Below, in pieces: positions 8,691 through 17,458 of a stretch of 46,189 nucleotides of DNA. The stretch lies in the NCBI GenBank assembly GCA_003402735.1, contig QQNE01000023.1, positions 1-46,189 of the forward strand, in the 5' to 3' direction. The translations under genes were made by a program, and so were the position numbers. A model generated the notes under the pieces. That model had not been told where the DNA came from, made no database searches, and saw only the letters and a list, made by a program, of their open reading frames with translations. How positions within the stretch are numbered: the first letter of the stretch is position 1; every line of letters begins with the position of its first letter. Origin of the DNA: Verrucomicrobiota bacterium (lineage in GTDB: Bacteria > Verrucomicrobiota > Verrucomicrobiia > Verrucomicrobiales > DEV007).

Positions 8691-8858
8691 TCAATAGTCG
8701 AGGATTCCGGTTCCCTTGCACCAAGTGCAAGGGAAAGGGGATTGTGGGTTCGGAAAACCCGTGCCCTTGCAAAAGTTACAGCGGGTGCCATTGGCATGAA
8801 CGACCGCAACGGCGGCAAGCGATAAACCTGCCAGGGCGATGATGATTTTGTTTTTCAT
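8691..8858 (-). CDS. Small exported protein with two CxxCxGxG motifs (55 residues)
   Basis: The frame begins at 8858 and ends at 8691-8693. The first 22 residues (MKNKIIIALAGLSLAAVAVV and following HA) are a textbook signal peptide. The mature part holds two DnaJ-type zinc-finger units, CNFCKGTGF (Cys27/Cys30) and CTWCKGTGI (Cys44/Cys47), spaced 17 residues apart, and ends GILDY. Two CxxCxGxG halves can bind one zinc ion as in DnaJ; a periplasmic chaperone, metal or redox role is inference. There is no clear Shine-Dalgarno site. It sits immediately upstream of the S9 peptidase in the same orientation. The gene is short enough to be missed by length-filtered gene calling. Confidence 0.75.
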   Translation of the reverse strand: MKNKIIIALAGLSLAAVAVVHANGTRCNFCKGTGFPNPQSPFPCTWCKGTGILDY

Positions 8859-9110
8859 ATTGTGTTTGGATTGATTGTAATGTTAGGAGGTCAGCTGAGA
8901 ACCAGGGTAGGATTCGGAGGCATGTCCCCCTCCCTTCTTCGGACGAGCGGGAGAAATCTTCCCTGAGACTGGATTTTTTTTGGGCGCGGCGAAATCTGAC
9001 GATTCTTTTTGCGAATCGGCTGTCCGCATCAAGCGGTTCTTGCTCGACGAGCCAAACCGATCGATTGATTCCAACCGGATGCCTCTCCAACCCCTCACAC
9101 CGCAGCGGAA

Positions 9111-11255
9111 ATGCGTTCTGGCGAACTTCTCGATGGTTACACGTTGATCCGGCGGATCGGCGCCGGCGGCTACGGGGAGGTTTGGTTGTGCCGTTCCGTG
9201 GCCCTGAACGACTTGCGGGCTCTCAAGTTCATCGCGTCGGCGAATCTGGGTTCACTGGACAGGGAATTCAAGGCGCTGAACAACTACCGAAATGCCGGAG
9301 CCAAGCTCCGCTCCCCTCACCTGATGCCCATCGAGCACGTGGGGCGGTGCCCCGAAGGTCTCTTTTATGTGATGCCGCTGGCCGACGGAAATCTGGAGGA
9401 CCCCACCCTCCCGGACTGGAGTCCGACGACGTTCGCCACCATGATCACGGAGAGAAGACAGGCTCCGGCTTGGTTTTCCTGTGAGGAAATCGCGAGCTTG
9501 ATGCGCCCGGTCCTGGAGGCCTTGCAAGTCCTTTCAGATGCGGGGTTCGTCCATCGCGATGTCAAACCGAACAATCTTTTGATCTGCGGAGGACTGCCGA
9601 CCCTGGCGGATTTCAGCTTGCTCGACGAGGACCGTTGCGATCTCACCCGCGGTGGCACGCCGGGCTACGTCGCCCCGTCCTGGTATGGCGGCGGTCATCC
9701 GGACATGTATGGGGCCGCTGCCACCCTTTACACGCTCTTGACGGGCAATCTTCCGGACCGCATGGGCCGTTCCGCCTTTCTCGGTCCGCCGCAGGGAGAC
9801 CAATCCCTGACCGCGAAAGAAAGGGCCAGGCGCAAGCAATTCCACGCGGTGATCCGCCGAGCCACTCAGGAACGGGTCTCGGAACGTTACCGCGATTTCC
9901 TGGACATGGCTCAGGCGCTGGCTGATGAACCGCCCGCCGCGACGTCGCGCCCCGGTCGGGTGCTGCTGAGATCGTTGGCCGGATTGGGGATCGGAGTGGC
10001 GACCCTCATTGCCATCAGCCAGGGATTGCGGCGGGTTCCCGCACCTGAAACCGCTTTGCCGCCAGAGTCGTCCACGCAAAGTCCAACGTCGGTAGAGGTG
10101 ATCCAGACCTATTTGGACAAGGGCGACTTCACCGGGGCGCTGGCCGCCATGGAACGCCTTTTCCGGCAACACCCCGAGTCCCGGACCGACCCGACTCTCT
10201 CCACTTGGCGCGCCATCGCACTCCATGGACTCGACCGTGACCGCGAAGCCGGGGAGGAACTCCGCCGGGACATTCCCCTTCCCAAGGAAATCGGTGCCAT
10301 CATCACCCGGCAACAACTCTGGGGACAACTCGGAGATCTGGAGGGCGCGGAAGGGGATCTCACCCGAATCCTGGAAACGTCCGGTCCCGACGAGCTGCTG
10401 CTCTCCATGAGGGCCCAAATCCGAGCCAGAAAGGGCGACTTCGCAGGCGTCCACGCGGACTGGCAAGCGGCGCAAAACATCCACCCGACCGACCCCGCAC
10501 ACCGGTTGCAGGTCGATGCCATGTGGTCGCCCATCAAGAAACAATACCCCGGCTACCTGGAATTCCTGAAGTCCAAGGGAGCGGATTTGCCCCGCCTCGA
10601 ATGGATCTGGAGTCTCGACGGCAAGCCCTGGATTTTTGATGATTTGCTGTCAGAAAGCCACGTGAGCCGATCGGCGAGAGCCGCCCGAATCAGCATCTGC
10701 CACGACATCGACCTTGCGTTCCGCACCGGAGACCATCGCAAGGCGCTGATTTTGCTGGATCGGATCCTCGATGCGATGCCAGGGCGGGGCAACGCGCCCG
10801 ATCTCTCGTTGCTGCGCGCCCTTCTGCTGCAAAAGCTGGGTCGCGTGGCGGAGGCGGAAGCGGAACTCCGCAAGCCCTGCCACCAGCAACTCAGTTGGCG
10901 TGGGATCGACGCCAGGATCTATCTCTGGGATCAGTTGCAACGCTGGGAAGAGGCGGAGCGCTTCCTGACCGGCATGCTGGAAACTCCACCCGACAGCGCG
11001 AAAAGCCTGCCGCTCCGCAGACTGGACCTGATCAAATACCGCGCCACCATCCGAGCTAGACTGGGCAACTTCCGCGCCATCTCCGCAGACAGGCGGTTAG
11101 CGGAGGAAATGGCTCTCTCCCAGGGAGTTTTGACCGACCCGACTCCCAACTTCCCGGCCCGTTACCGAGCCGAAGTGGACCAAATCTGGCGGACCTTGGC
11201 CGAGGCGTTTCCCGCTTACGCCGAATCCCTCCGCGAGGGCGCGGACAAAAAATAA
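9111..11255 (+). CDS. Transmembrane Hanks-type Ser/Thr protein kinase with TPR-like tail
   Basis: The 714-residue protein carries a kinase domain at 9-275: glycine loop GAGGYGEVW, ATP-binding Lys39 in ALKFI, catalytic HRDVKPNN with Asp150, and GTPGYVAPSWYGG for the activation segment. The metal-binding DFG is DFS (167-169), an unusual change that keeps the Asp. A hydrophobic helix near 285-305 is followed by a 400-residue helical tail with repeated LDKGDFTGALAAMERLF-like units, as in TPR proteins, predicted outside the cytoplasm. This is the arrangement of a receptor kinase. It is first in a co-oriented run with an exported repeat protein, a sigma factor and a small gene. Confidence 0.92.
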   Translation: MRSGELLDGYTLIRRIGAGGYGEVWLCRSVALNDLRALKFIASANLGSLDREFKALNNYRNAGAKLRSPHLMPIEHVGRCPEGLFYVMPLADGNLEDPTLPDWSPTTFATMITERRQAPAWFSCEEIASLMRPVLEALQVLSDAGFVHRDVKPNNLLICGGLPTLADFSLLDEDRCDLTRGGTPGYVAPSWYGGGHPDMYGAAATLYTLLTGNLPDRMGRSAFLGPPQGDQSLTAKERARRKQFHAVIRRATQERVSERYRDFLDMAQALADEPPAATSRPGRVLLRSLAGLGIGVATLIAISQGLRRVPAPETALPPESSTQSPTSVEVIQTYLDKGDFTGALAAMERLFRQHPESRTDPTLSTWRAIALHGLDRDREAGEELRRDIPLPKEIGAIITRQQLWGQLGDLEGAEGDLTRILETSGPDELLLSMRAQIRARKGDFAGVHADWQAAQNIHPTDPAHRLQVDAMWSPIKKQYPGYLEFLKSKGADLPRLEWIWSLDGKPWIFDDLLSESHVSRSARAARISICHDIDLAFRTGDHRKALILLDRILDAMPGRGNAPDLSLLRALLLQKLGRVAEAEAELRKPCHQQLSWRGIDARIYLWDQLQRWEEAERFLTGMLETPPDSAKSLPLRRLDLIKYRATIRARLGNFRAISADRRLAEEMALSQGVLTDPTPNFPARYRAEVDQIWRTLAEAFPAYAESLREGADKK

Positions 11256-11301
11256 TTCCAATTTTTCGGAAGATCCGGTGCGTCGTCGCGAATCAGGAAA
11301 A

Positions 11302-12882
11302 ATGGTTCCGCGCATCAACCTCACTTGGATTCACTTTGCGTTGTCCGGGCTGCTCGCTGGGGTGGCCCTTCTCCCCTTCCCGCCCTCCGCGAAGGCTCAG
11401 ATGCGGACGGACCGGGGAGAGGAATACTACTTGATCCGGACCCTCGAAGGTCTTTACGAACAGCTGCCGATGCAGGCAACCGACCCCTCCGAATTCCAAG
11501 AGGCGGCGGCGGAACTGCGTCGGGAGGCCATCCGTTACAAGGTGCGTGCCGATGAAGCGCGGCTTCACGAAAGCATCGGGACCGGATTCGACGACTTCGT
11601 TGCCCAGCTCGATGCCATCAGCCTCTTCTTTTCCGAGATTGAGAAAATCCAGACGAATGCAACCGCCCAAAAACCGGGCCAGGCATTTGATTCCGGATTC
11701 AAAGGGGGACAAGCGGCGGCGGTAACGGCGAATCTTGCCGCGCAGTCGGATTTCTCCACCATGGAAGGAGCCCTGGCCTCGATTTTGGTCGGTGGGCTGG
11801 TTTACGCCGTGGATTCTTGGAACCAATCCAGCGCGTTGGATCAATCCGTGAAGGAGGCGGTGGAAGCCGAGGCCAAGCAGCTGCAGGACGCGCTGATGCA
11901 AAGGCTCGAGAGATCCCGTCAGAGATTCCTGGATCTGGCCCGCCAAAAGGGATGGCCGGAGCGGGAGATCGGCTGGGATTTGTCGACCCAGAGCGCCAAC
12001 GACACGATGCGGATGATCCAGAATGGCGATGTTGGCGGCCTGATCTCCGTCGCGGCCGCAAAGCGGGCGGAGCGCCCTTTCGATCCACTCATTGCCCTCT
12101 CCCACAATCTGCTCATGGCGATCGGCAGCGGGGAGAGCCCGTCCGACCTGGATCGGATTTGTGAGGATAGCCTGAACCAAAAGGCCTTGATCCCGGCGCA
12201 CTCCGTGTATGATCACCATCGCTTGGCCGTCCTCTCCCAGGCGGCTCTCCTCGCCTCCGCCTCCAGGCAAGCCGAGCGCATGGGCGGAGCTTCCCCCCGC
12301 AGTTCATCGCGGAGCCGCCGTGCGGTGGAACTTTGGGAAGCGGCCCATGAGGCCCGCACGCCGGACACCGGAGACGAAGTGGCCCTGTATCGGGCCTGTG
12401 CTTACGCCGGGGACGGGGAGACGGCGAAGGCGCGGACGGAATTGCGCGCTCTCTACGATCGAATGAAAGACCAACCGGATTATCTCTACGCTTGCGCCTG
12501 TGTCTTCTGTCTGGACGGCGACCGAAATCTGGCCTTGAAATTCCTCGATCAGGCCATCAGGACAGATGAATTCGAATTGGTTCAAGTGCGCATGGATCCG
12601 GATCTGCAAGATCTCCGGGCCACTCAGGAATTTGCCACGCTGACCACGCCGCAATGGGGCTGGAACATGGTCAACAGCTTCATCTGGACGGATGTCGTCC
12701 TGCAAAACAAATCCGCCTTTACCCTGACCAATGTCCGACTCATTTCCGACAACCCCGAGTGGCAACCAGACCTGACCGTCGATGTCCTGCCGCCGGGACA
12801 GACCAAGAAATGGGAGTGGAACAGTCAACCGCCGGAAGGCGCCAAGATCCAGCTGCGGTTGACAAGCGATCAGGATCCCTGA
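11302..12882 (+). CDS. Exported helical-repeat protein of the kinase/sigma cluster
   Basis: A 526-residue protein with a signal peptide (FALSGLLAGVALLPFPPSAKA). The central part is helical. Residues about 370-450 contain TPR-like units (ALYRACAYAGDGETAKARTE; YACACVFCLDGDRNLALKFL) followed by DPDLQDLRATQEFATL, a motif that often ends TPR arrays in kinase-associated proteins. The last 70 residues look beta-rich and resemble a small C-terminal domain. Start chosen at 11302 because CAGGAAAA precedes the ATG and the signal follows; a GTG at 11278 is in frame. It lies 46 bases after the kinase and 34 before the sigma factor. A role in sensing or presenting a signal to the kinase is inference. Confidence 0.75.
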   Translation: MVPRINLTWIHFALSGLLAGVALLPFPPSAKAQMRTDRGEEYYLIRTLEGLYEQLPMQATDPSEFQEAAAELRREAIRYKVRADEARLHESIGTGFDDFVAQLDAISLFFSEIEKIQTNATAQKPGQAFDSGFKGGQAAAVTANLAAQSDFSTMEGALASILVGGLVYAVDSWNQSSALDQSVKEAVEAEAKQLQDALMQRLERSRQRFLDLARQKGWPEREIGWDLSTQSANDTMRMIQNGDVGGLISVAAAKRAERPFDPLIALSHNLLMAIGSGESPSDLDRICEDSLNQKALIPAHSVYDHHRLAVLSQAALLASASRQAERMGGASPRSSSRSRRAVELWEAAHEARTPDTGDEVALYRACAYAGDGETAKARTELRALYDRMKDQPDYLYACACVFCLDGDRNLALKFLDQAIRTDEFELVQVRMDPDLQDLRATQEFATLTTPQWGWNMVNSFIWTDVVLQNKSAFTLTNVRLISDNPEWQPDLTVDVLPPGQTKKWEWNSQPPEGAKIQLRLTSDQDP

Positions 12883-12916
12883 AGGGTGAGAATCGATCGA
12901 GGCCAGGCGCATCCAG

Positions 12917-13537
12917 ATGGAATTTCCCCGAACCCCACTCTCCTTGTTGACCTGTCTTCGCGAGGGGGTCACGGAGTCCGAATGGGAGAGGTCCTGGCAA
13001 CGCTTCCTCGAACTCTACCAACATCCGCTTAGCGCATCCGCGCACGCCTGTTACCGGCATCACACTGGAGGTGGGCAAGCCCCCGCCGAATTTTTCGAAG
13101 ACGTGGTCGCCATCGTTGTCGCCGATTTTTTCTCCAAGGGACAGCGACGTTACGACCCCTCCAAAGGCCGCCTGCGCACCTATCTTCGGTTCATCGTCAA
13201 CGCCCGCGTGGTCGATGCCTTGCGCAAGGAACGTCCCGCGAATCAGCGGCCCTTCCCCGGCGCGGAATTGGCCGCGCCTCCTGAGGAGGGCGAGGCGGAG
13301 AGAGAAGCGTTCCACCAAGCCTTGTTGGCCACCCTCCTGGAGGAGCTCCGATCCCAGGTCTCACCCGCCCAATTCGAAATCTTCGAGCGGGTCAGGCTCC
13401 GAATGGAATCGCCGCAGCAAGTGGCCGAAGAGCTCGGTGTGCGGCGCAACGTGATCGACAAATCGATCCACAAGAGCATGACCAAGCTCCGGGAACTGGC
13501 CCGCCGTGGGGATTATCAGCAGGAGTTCTACCCATGA
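12917..13537 (+). CDS. ECF-like sigma-70 family RNA polymerase sigma factor
   Basis: The 206-residue protein has a sigma region 2 (around residues 62-108, with DVVAIVVADFF and YDPSKGRLRTYLRFIVNARV, the FRTYL-like -10 recognition helix) and a region 4 helix-turn-helix (about 142-195, with SPQQVAEELGVRRNVIDKSI). Region 3 is missing, as in extracytoplasmic-function sigmas. Sigma factors of this kind beside transmembrane Ser/Thr kinases are known in Planctomycetes and Verrucomicrobia, where phosphorylation may replace an anti-sigma factor. The stop overlaps the start of the next gene in ATGA. Confidence 0.88.
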   Translation: MEFPRTPLSLLTCLREGVTESEWERSWQRFLELYQHPLSASAHACYRHHTGGGQAPAEFFEDVVAIVVADFFSKGQRRYDPSKGRLRTYLRFIVNARVVDALRKERPANQRPFPGAELAAPPEEGEAEREAFHQALLATLLEELRSQVSPAQFEIFERVRLRMESPQQVAEELGVRRNVIDKSIHKSMTKLRELARRGDYQQEFYP

Positions 13538-13767
13538 AAGACCTGCACCCGCTGTTCCAACCCGCTGAACAGCCCCTCACCGCAGAGGAGGAAGAGGCCC
13601 TCATCAAACGGCTCGCCGCGGCCTATTCCCAGGATCACCCAGCCTCGACCGACCCCGCTCTGCAGCGCATCGCCCGCAAGGTGCAAGAATACCTGCATTC
13701 CCAAGGCCAAAGCCCAGCACTCCCGACACCTGTCTCCGGGGAGGGTTCTCCGGAACCACCACCGTAG
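13534..13767 (+). CDS. Small protein translationally coupled to the sigma factor
   Basis: The 77-residue product starts in the sigma gene's stop (ATGA at 13534-13537), which strongly suggests coupling. It is acidic and helical in the first 55 residues (PLTAEEEEALIKRLAAAYSQ) and ends in a Pro/Ser-rich tail, with no signal peptide, membrane segment or Cys/His zinc motif. No family is recognised. Position suggests a regulator of the sigma factor or an adaptor for the kinase, but it lacks the zinc-anti-sigma signature and the zinc motif of classical anti-sigma factors. The next gene converges on it. Confidence 0.7.
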   Translation: MKDLHPLFQPAEQPLTAEEEEALIKRLAAAYSQDHPASTDPALQRIARKVQEYLHSQGQSPALPTPVSGEGSPEPPP

Positions 13768-13779
13768 CCTGTCCGCCCC

Positions 13780-14688
13780 TCACAAAACATCCAGCGCCGC
13801 CCGCGGATTCACCTCCACCATCCGATGCACCTCCGACGCGGACAAACCGACCTGTTCGGTGAGAACTTCTTCCAATTTGGGCATGGTGGCCGTGGAACCC
13901 ACGAAATGATCTCCACCGGGGCTGCGGGCGATTCCGTCCTGGCCGATTTCCAGTTCCCATCCGGCGAGCCGATAACGCCCCGGACCGAGCCGAGCGGCTG
14001 AGATGGCGTCGGTGACGGCAATGGCGCGGTCCGTCCCGGTGCAACGCAGGTAATTTTTCAACGTGTGGGGAGGGACGTGGACACCGTCGGCGATGAAGCA
14101 GCACCAGACCCGGTCGGAGACGCTGAGGAACCGCTGGATCACGTTGTCGTGCCGATGCATCTGAAGTGGGCAAGCGTTGCCGAGATGGGTCACCATGGAG
14201 AGCCCCTGATCGATCGCCTCCTCGATTTGTTCCAGGGTCGGATTGCAATGTCCGGCCGAGACGACCACGCCCTGATCCGCCAGGAACGAGGTGACGCGGG
14301 CACCGGAATCCTGTTCCGGGGCCAGGGTGATCAGCCGGACGAGGCCATCCCCGGCTTCCAGCAACTGTTGGGCGGCCTCCTTGGAGGCTGGGCGAACGGC
14401 GGACAAGGGATGCGCTCCGCGGTAGCCATTTTCCGGACTGATGAACGGCCCCTCGATGTGAAAGCCGCGCACGACCCGGGCGACCACCTCGTCCTGATGC
14501 CGCCATTGCACAATCCGGGCCAAGCGGCGGCAGAGGACCTCGATCTCCTCCGTGATATACGTCACCAGGATTCCCTCGCAGCCATCCTCCTCCAACGCCA
14601 GGCAAGCGGCGTGGAGAGAATCCAGGGTGAGATCATCGGAATTGAAATCCGCCCCGTTGTAGCCGTTGACCTGAAGATCGAAACTCAT
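13780..14688 (-). CDS. nagA: N-acetylglucosamine-6-phosphate deacetylase-like amidohydrolase, N-terminally short
   Basis: The 302-residue protein begins [15 protein letters not shown], the metal-site strand that in ordinary NagA follows a 50-residue beta-sandwich domain. Conserved features are IEGPFIS (metal Glu), SAGHCNPT and VTHLGNACP (metal His), IADGVHVPP and AVTDAIS (catalytic Asp). NagA converts GlcNAc-6-phosphate to GlcN-6-phosphate and acetate. The start at 14688 overlaps the stop of nagB in ATGA, which argues that the short form is real. The frame is open upstream to 15093 but that region is nagB in another frame and shows no NagA sequence. At 302 residues it is shorter than the usual 380 or so, so it may be a NagA-like variant. 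Confidence 0.85.
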   Translation of the reverse strand: MSFDLQVNGYNGADFNSDDLTLDSLHAACLALEEDGCEGILVTYITEEIEVLCRRLARIVQWRHQDEVVARVVRGFHIEGPFISPENGYRGAHPLSAVRPASKEAAQQLLEAGDGLVRLITLAPEQDSGARVTSFLADQGVVVSAGHCNPTLEQIEEAIDQGLSMVTHLGNACPLQMHRHDNVIQRFLSVSDRVWCCFIADGVHVPPHTLKNYLRCTGTDRAIAVTDAISAARLGPGRYRLAGWELEIGQDGIARSPGGDHFVGSTATMPKLEEVLTEQVGLSASEVHRMVEVNPRAALDVL

Positions 14689-15428
14689 GGCTGGGACAAC
14701 AAACCGGCGGCGGGCACATCCAGAAAGACCCTGCAGTCCCGGTGTTCCTGCAGAATCGAGGCGGGCACATCCGGCGTGATCGGCCCCTCCAAACTCGCTT
14801 TCACGGCCTTCGCCTTCCGCGCATCGGGGACCGTGCAGATGATGGTCTTGGCCCGAAGAATTTCCCTGACCGACATGGAAATGGCCTTTTGGGGAACGGA
14901 CTCGAGATCCGGGAACCAACCTTCTCCCAACTGTTGCCGACGGCAAGCCTCGTCCAGATCGACGACCAGGTAAGGCGTCCGGGTGTCGAAATTCGCCGGA
15001 GGATCGTTGAAGGCGAGGTGCGCGTTTTCGCCAATGCCGACGAAGGCGACATCGACCGTCCGGGCCGAGAGCGATTCCCCAACGCGGGCGCACTCGGAGG
15101 CGACCTCTCGCTCCCCGTTGAGAAAATGGAAATGGCGGAGCGGCAAGGGCAGCCGGCTCACGAATCGTTTCCAGAGATACTGCCGGAAGGAGGCGGGATG
15201 GGAAATCGGCAGCCCGACGTATTCATCCAGGTGAAATCCGGTGACCTTGCTCCAGTCGATCCCCTCCTCCGCCACCAGGGCGTCGAGCATTTCAAACTGG
15301 GACGCACCGGTCGCCACAATGATGGTGGCGCGGCGGCGTTCCGCGATGGCTTGGCGGATGAGTTGCGCTCCGGCCTTGGCCGCAGCCCGTCCCATCTCCA
15401 CTTTGTCCGCAAAAATCGATAATTCCAT
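14685..15428 (-). CDS. nagB: Glucosamine-6-phosphate deaminase
   Basis: A 247-residue protein of the NagB/RpiA/SgcQ-like fold. [10 protein letters not shown] is the phosphate-binding loop, FHLDEYVGL carries the catalytic Asp region and [13 protein letters not shown] matches the GIGxDGHIAFN motif with some substitutions. It should convert glucosamine-6-phosphate to fructose-6-phosphate and ammonia, following NagA in amino-sugar breakdown. Start chosen at 15428 because GGGGAAGAG precedes the ATG; the longer frame to 15476 is less likely. It lies 54 bases after the oxidoreductase gene and overlaps nagA by four bases. Confidence 0.88.
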   Translation of the reverse strand: MELSIFADKVEMGRAAAKAGAQLIRQAIAERRRATIIVATGASQFEMLDALVAEEGIDWSKVTGFHLDEYVGLPISHPASFRQYLWKRFVSRLPLPLRHFHFLNGEREVASECARVGESLSARTVDVAFVGIGENAHLAFNDPPANFDTRTPYLVVDLDEACRRQQLGEGWFPDLESVPQKAISMSVREILRAKTIICTVPDARKAKAVKASLEGPITPDVPASILQEHRDCRVFLDVPAAGLLSQP

Positions 15429-15482
15429 GTCGTTCTCTTCCCCTAACAACCAGGGCACGCTCCCGGCAAGCGGCATTCCGCC

Positions 15483-16772
15483 TCAAACTTTCGGCTCCCA
15501 CCCCGGGCGGTATTCCCTTCCCCAAAACTTCAACGCCTCTTCCTGCCGGGGACGTCCCGTGGCCGGGTCGATGTCGAGGATCAACCCACTGCGGTAGGCG
15601 ATGTTCCCGAGGTGACACCAGAGGGTTGATTTCTGGCCCTCCTCGATCTCGGAATTCAGCGCCACGTTGTTGCGGATGGCGTCGGCGAGATTCTGAAAGT
15701 GAATCACATCCGATCCCGGTCCGGTTTTGGTCTCGATCTGTTTGCCGGAAAGGTCGTAGATTGTGTAACCGCTGCTGGCGAAGTGCATGGCGCCACCGTC
15801 CCCGGCAAAGCTGGCGAACGCCGGTGTCTCGGGTTTGCGCGGATGGCAAGAGCTCTGTTCCCAATGCACGCCGGTCTCACCGAGATCAAAAATGGCGACC
15901 CCGGTGTCGGGCGTTTCCTGATCGTCATCGAAATGGTAGCGCCCGCCCAGGTAGGTCACCTTCCGGGGAACGCCCCCCTTCAACCCCCACCGCACGATGT
16001 CGAGGCTGTGGATGCCGTTGTTGGCGAGTTCACCGCCCCCGAAATGCCAGTGCCAATGCCAGTTGTAATGCACCAGGTTGTCCTTGTAAGGGTAATCGGG
16101 AACCGGTCCTTGCCAGAGAAGATAATCGAGGTCCGCCGGGACCGGAGCCGGCTTGCCAATCCCGATCGATTTGCGGCCGGAAAAATAGGAACTGCGGCCC
16201 GAGCGCACGGTGCCGATGGCCCCCTCATGAAGCCGTTGAATGCCCTCGATGATGGTGGGAAAACTCCGGCGCTGGTTGCCCATCTGAACCTTCCGATCAT
16301 GCTTGCGGGCGGCGGCCACCATCAATTCTCCTTCCCGGCCGTTGTGGCTCGCGGGCTTTTCCACGTAGACATGCTTGCCGGCCTCGCAGGCCAGGATCGT
16401 GGCCGGGGCGTGCCAGTAATTCGGCGCGGCGATCGAGATCACGTCGACCTCGGCATCCCCGAGCATCTCCCGAAAATCCTTCACAAATTTCGCGGGCCGC
16501 TCCTGCCCTCCCCGCTGCACCACCCGCGCCGCCTCGTCCGCACGGGCGGAATCGACGTCGCACAGGTAGGCGATTTCCACTCCCGGGACGCCGAGCCATC
16601 CGGTGATGTGGGCTTTGCCGCGGCCCAGCCCCATGATCCCGACCCGAAGCCGGTTGGACGGAGACTCCTGGCCTCGACCAGGCGTGACGGCCAGAGCGGT
16701 CGCTCCGGCTGCGGCTCGAGCAAAGTTGCGGCGGGTGGTGGCGGCGGCAGCCGATTCAGGTTGTGGGTTCAT
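15483..16772 (-). CDS. Tat-exported Gfo/Idh/MocA family oxidoreductase
   Basis: The 429-residue protein opens with a twin-arginine signal (TTRRNFARAAAGATALAV), a Rossmann domain (VGIMGLGRGKAHITGW) and VYVEKPASHN, the EKP motif of Gfo/Idh/MocA enzymes. The C-terminal half is the beta-sheet dimer/substrate domain. Such exported enzymes carry a tightly bound NAD(P) cofactor; several oxidise or reduce sugars at C3 or act on glycosides. It heads a minus-strand run with nagB and nagA and is divergent from DUF1080, whose family includes 3-keto-disaccharide hydrolases. Substrate is not determinable by sequence. Confidence 0.93.
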   Translation of the reverse strand: MNPQPESAAAATTRRNFARAAAGATALAVTPGRGQESPSNRLRVGIMGLGRGKAHITGWLGVPGVEIAYLCDVDSARADEAARVVQRGGQERPAKFVKDFREMLGDAEVDVISIAAPNYWHAPATILACEAGKHVYVEKPASHNGREGELMVAAARKHDRKVQMGNQRRSFPTIIEGIQRLHEGAIGTVRSGRSSYFSGRKSIGIGKPAPVPADLDYLLWQGPVPDYPYKDNLVHYNWHWHWHFGGGELANNGIHSLDIVRWGLKGGVPRKVTYLGGRYHFDDDQETPDTGVAIFDLGETGVHWEQSSCHPRKPETPAFASFAGDGGAMHFASSGYTIYDLSGKQIETKTGPGSDVIHFQNLADAIRNNVALNSEIEEGQKSTLWCHLGNIAYRSGLILDIDPATGRPRQEEALKFWGREYRPGWEPKV

Positions 16773-16813
16773 CTCGGATTGGGTCGCACCCTACACGCGT
16801 CGGGCACGAGGAA

Positions 16814-16838
16814 TTTGTCTTGCAATGGTTTGTCTTGC
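16814..16838. promoter_or_regulatory. Operator-like direct repeat between divergent sugar genes
   Basis: TTTGTCTTGC occurs at 16814-16823 and again at 16829-16838, a 15-base period. It is in the 98-base gap between the divergent Gfo/Idh/MocA gene and the DUF1080 gene, a place where a shared regulator could bind. No -10/-35 pair is clear around it. Confidence 0.35.
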
Positions 16839-16870
16839 CAAGTTCCCGCTTCTGTCGTGAGAATGATGGG

Positions 16871-17458
16871 ATGCGATTTGTCCCTCTTTTCCTCCTGGCC
16901 GCGCTCGCCGTCACGCGCGCGGATGAAGTCAAGCTTCAACCGATCTTCAACGGGACCGACCTGAGCGGTTGGAAGGTCCCTGACGGAAACGCCGAGAAAG
17001 GCTGGTACAAGGCCGCGGCCGGCGTCCTCAAGCTGCAGAGCGACCCCACCCTGAAAGGATCCATCCTCTGGACCGAGAAATCCTACCGCAACTTCGTCAT
17101 TGCGTTCGATTTCAAGTTCGGTGCCGGGATCGTGGACAGCGGGATTCACATCCGCAACAATGACCAGATCCAGATCGGCATCTCCGGCTCACTGAAACGC
17201 GACATGACCGGTTCCCCCTACGTCGGCAAATATCCGGTGGAGGCCAAGGGGGTGGCCGCCCTTTTGAAGCAGAACGATTGGAACTCGATGAAAATCGAGG
17301 CACGCGGTCTGCGCTACCAAGTCTGGCTCAACGGCCAGCAGGTTCTCGATTACACCTCGGAAACCGGGATCCCGGAAGGCCCGATCGGCATCCAGTTGCA
17401 TGGCAACAAGGAGATGGCGATCGACTACCGCGACCTCAAAGCGGCTGAACTTCCCTGA
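16871..17458 (+). CDS. Exported DUF1080 protein (3-keto-disaccharide hydrolase domain)
   Basis: The 195-residue product has a short signal peptide (MRFVPLFLLAALAVTRA) and then FNGTDLSGW, the opening of DUF1080 domains, with SGIHIRNN and GPIGIQLHGNKEMAIDYRDL at the end, the characteristic lectin-like jelly-roll. Some members cleave 3-keto-glycosides formed by a glycoside 3-dehydrogenase. Here an exported Gfo/Idh/MocA oxidoreductase lies directly opposite, compatible with that pairing. Start at 16871 is the ATG that opens the signal peptide. Its stop abuts the stop of the convergent DUF3500 gene with no base between. Confidence 0.88.
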   Translation: MRFVPLFLLAALAVTRADEVKLQPIFNGTDLSGWKVPDGNAEKGWYKAAAGVLKLQSDPTLKGSILWTEKSYRNFVIAFDFKFGAGIVDSGIHIRNNDQIQIGISGSLKRDMTGSPYVGKYPVEAKGVAALLKQNDWNSMKIEARGLRYQVWLNGQQVLDYTSETGIPEGPIGIQLHGNKEMAIDYRDLKAAELP

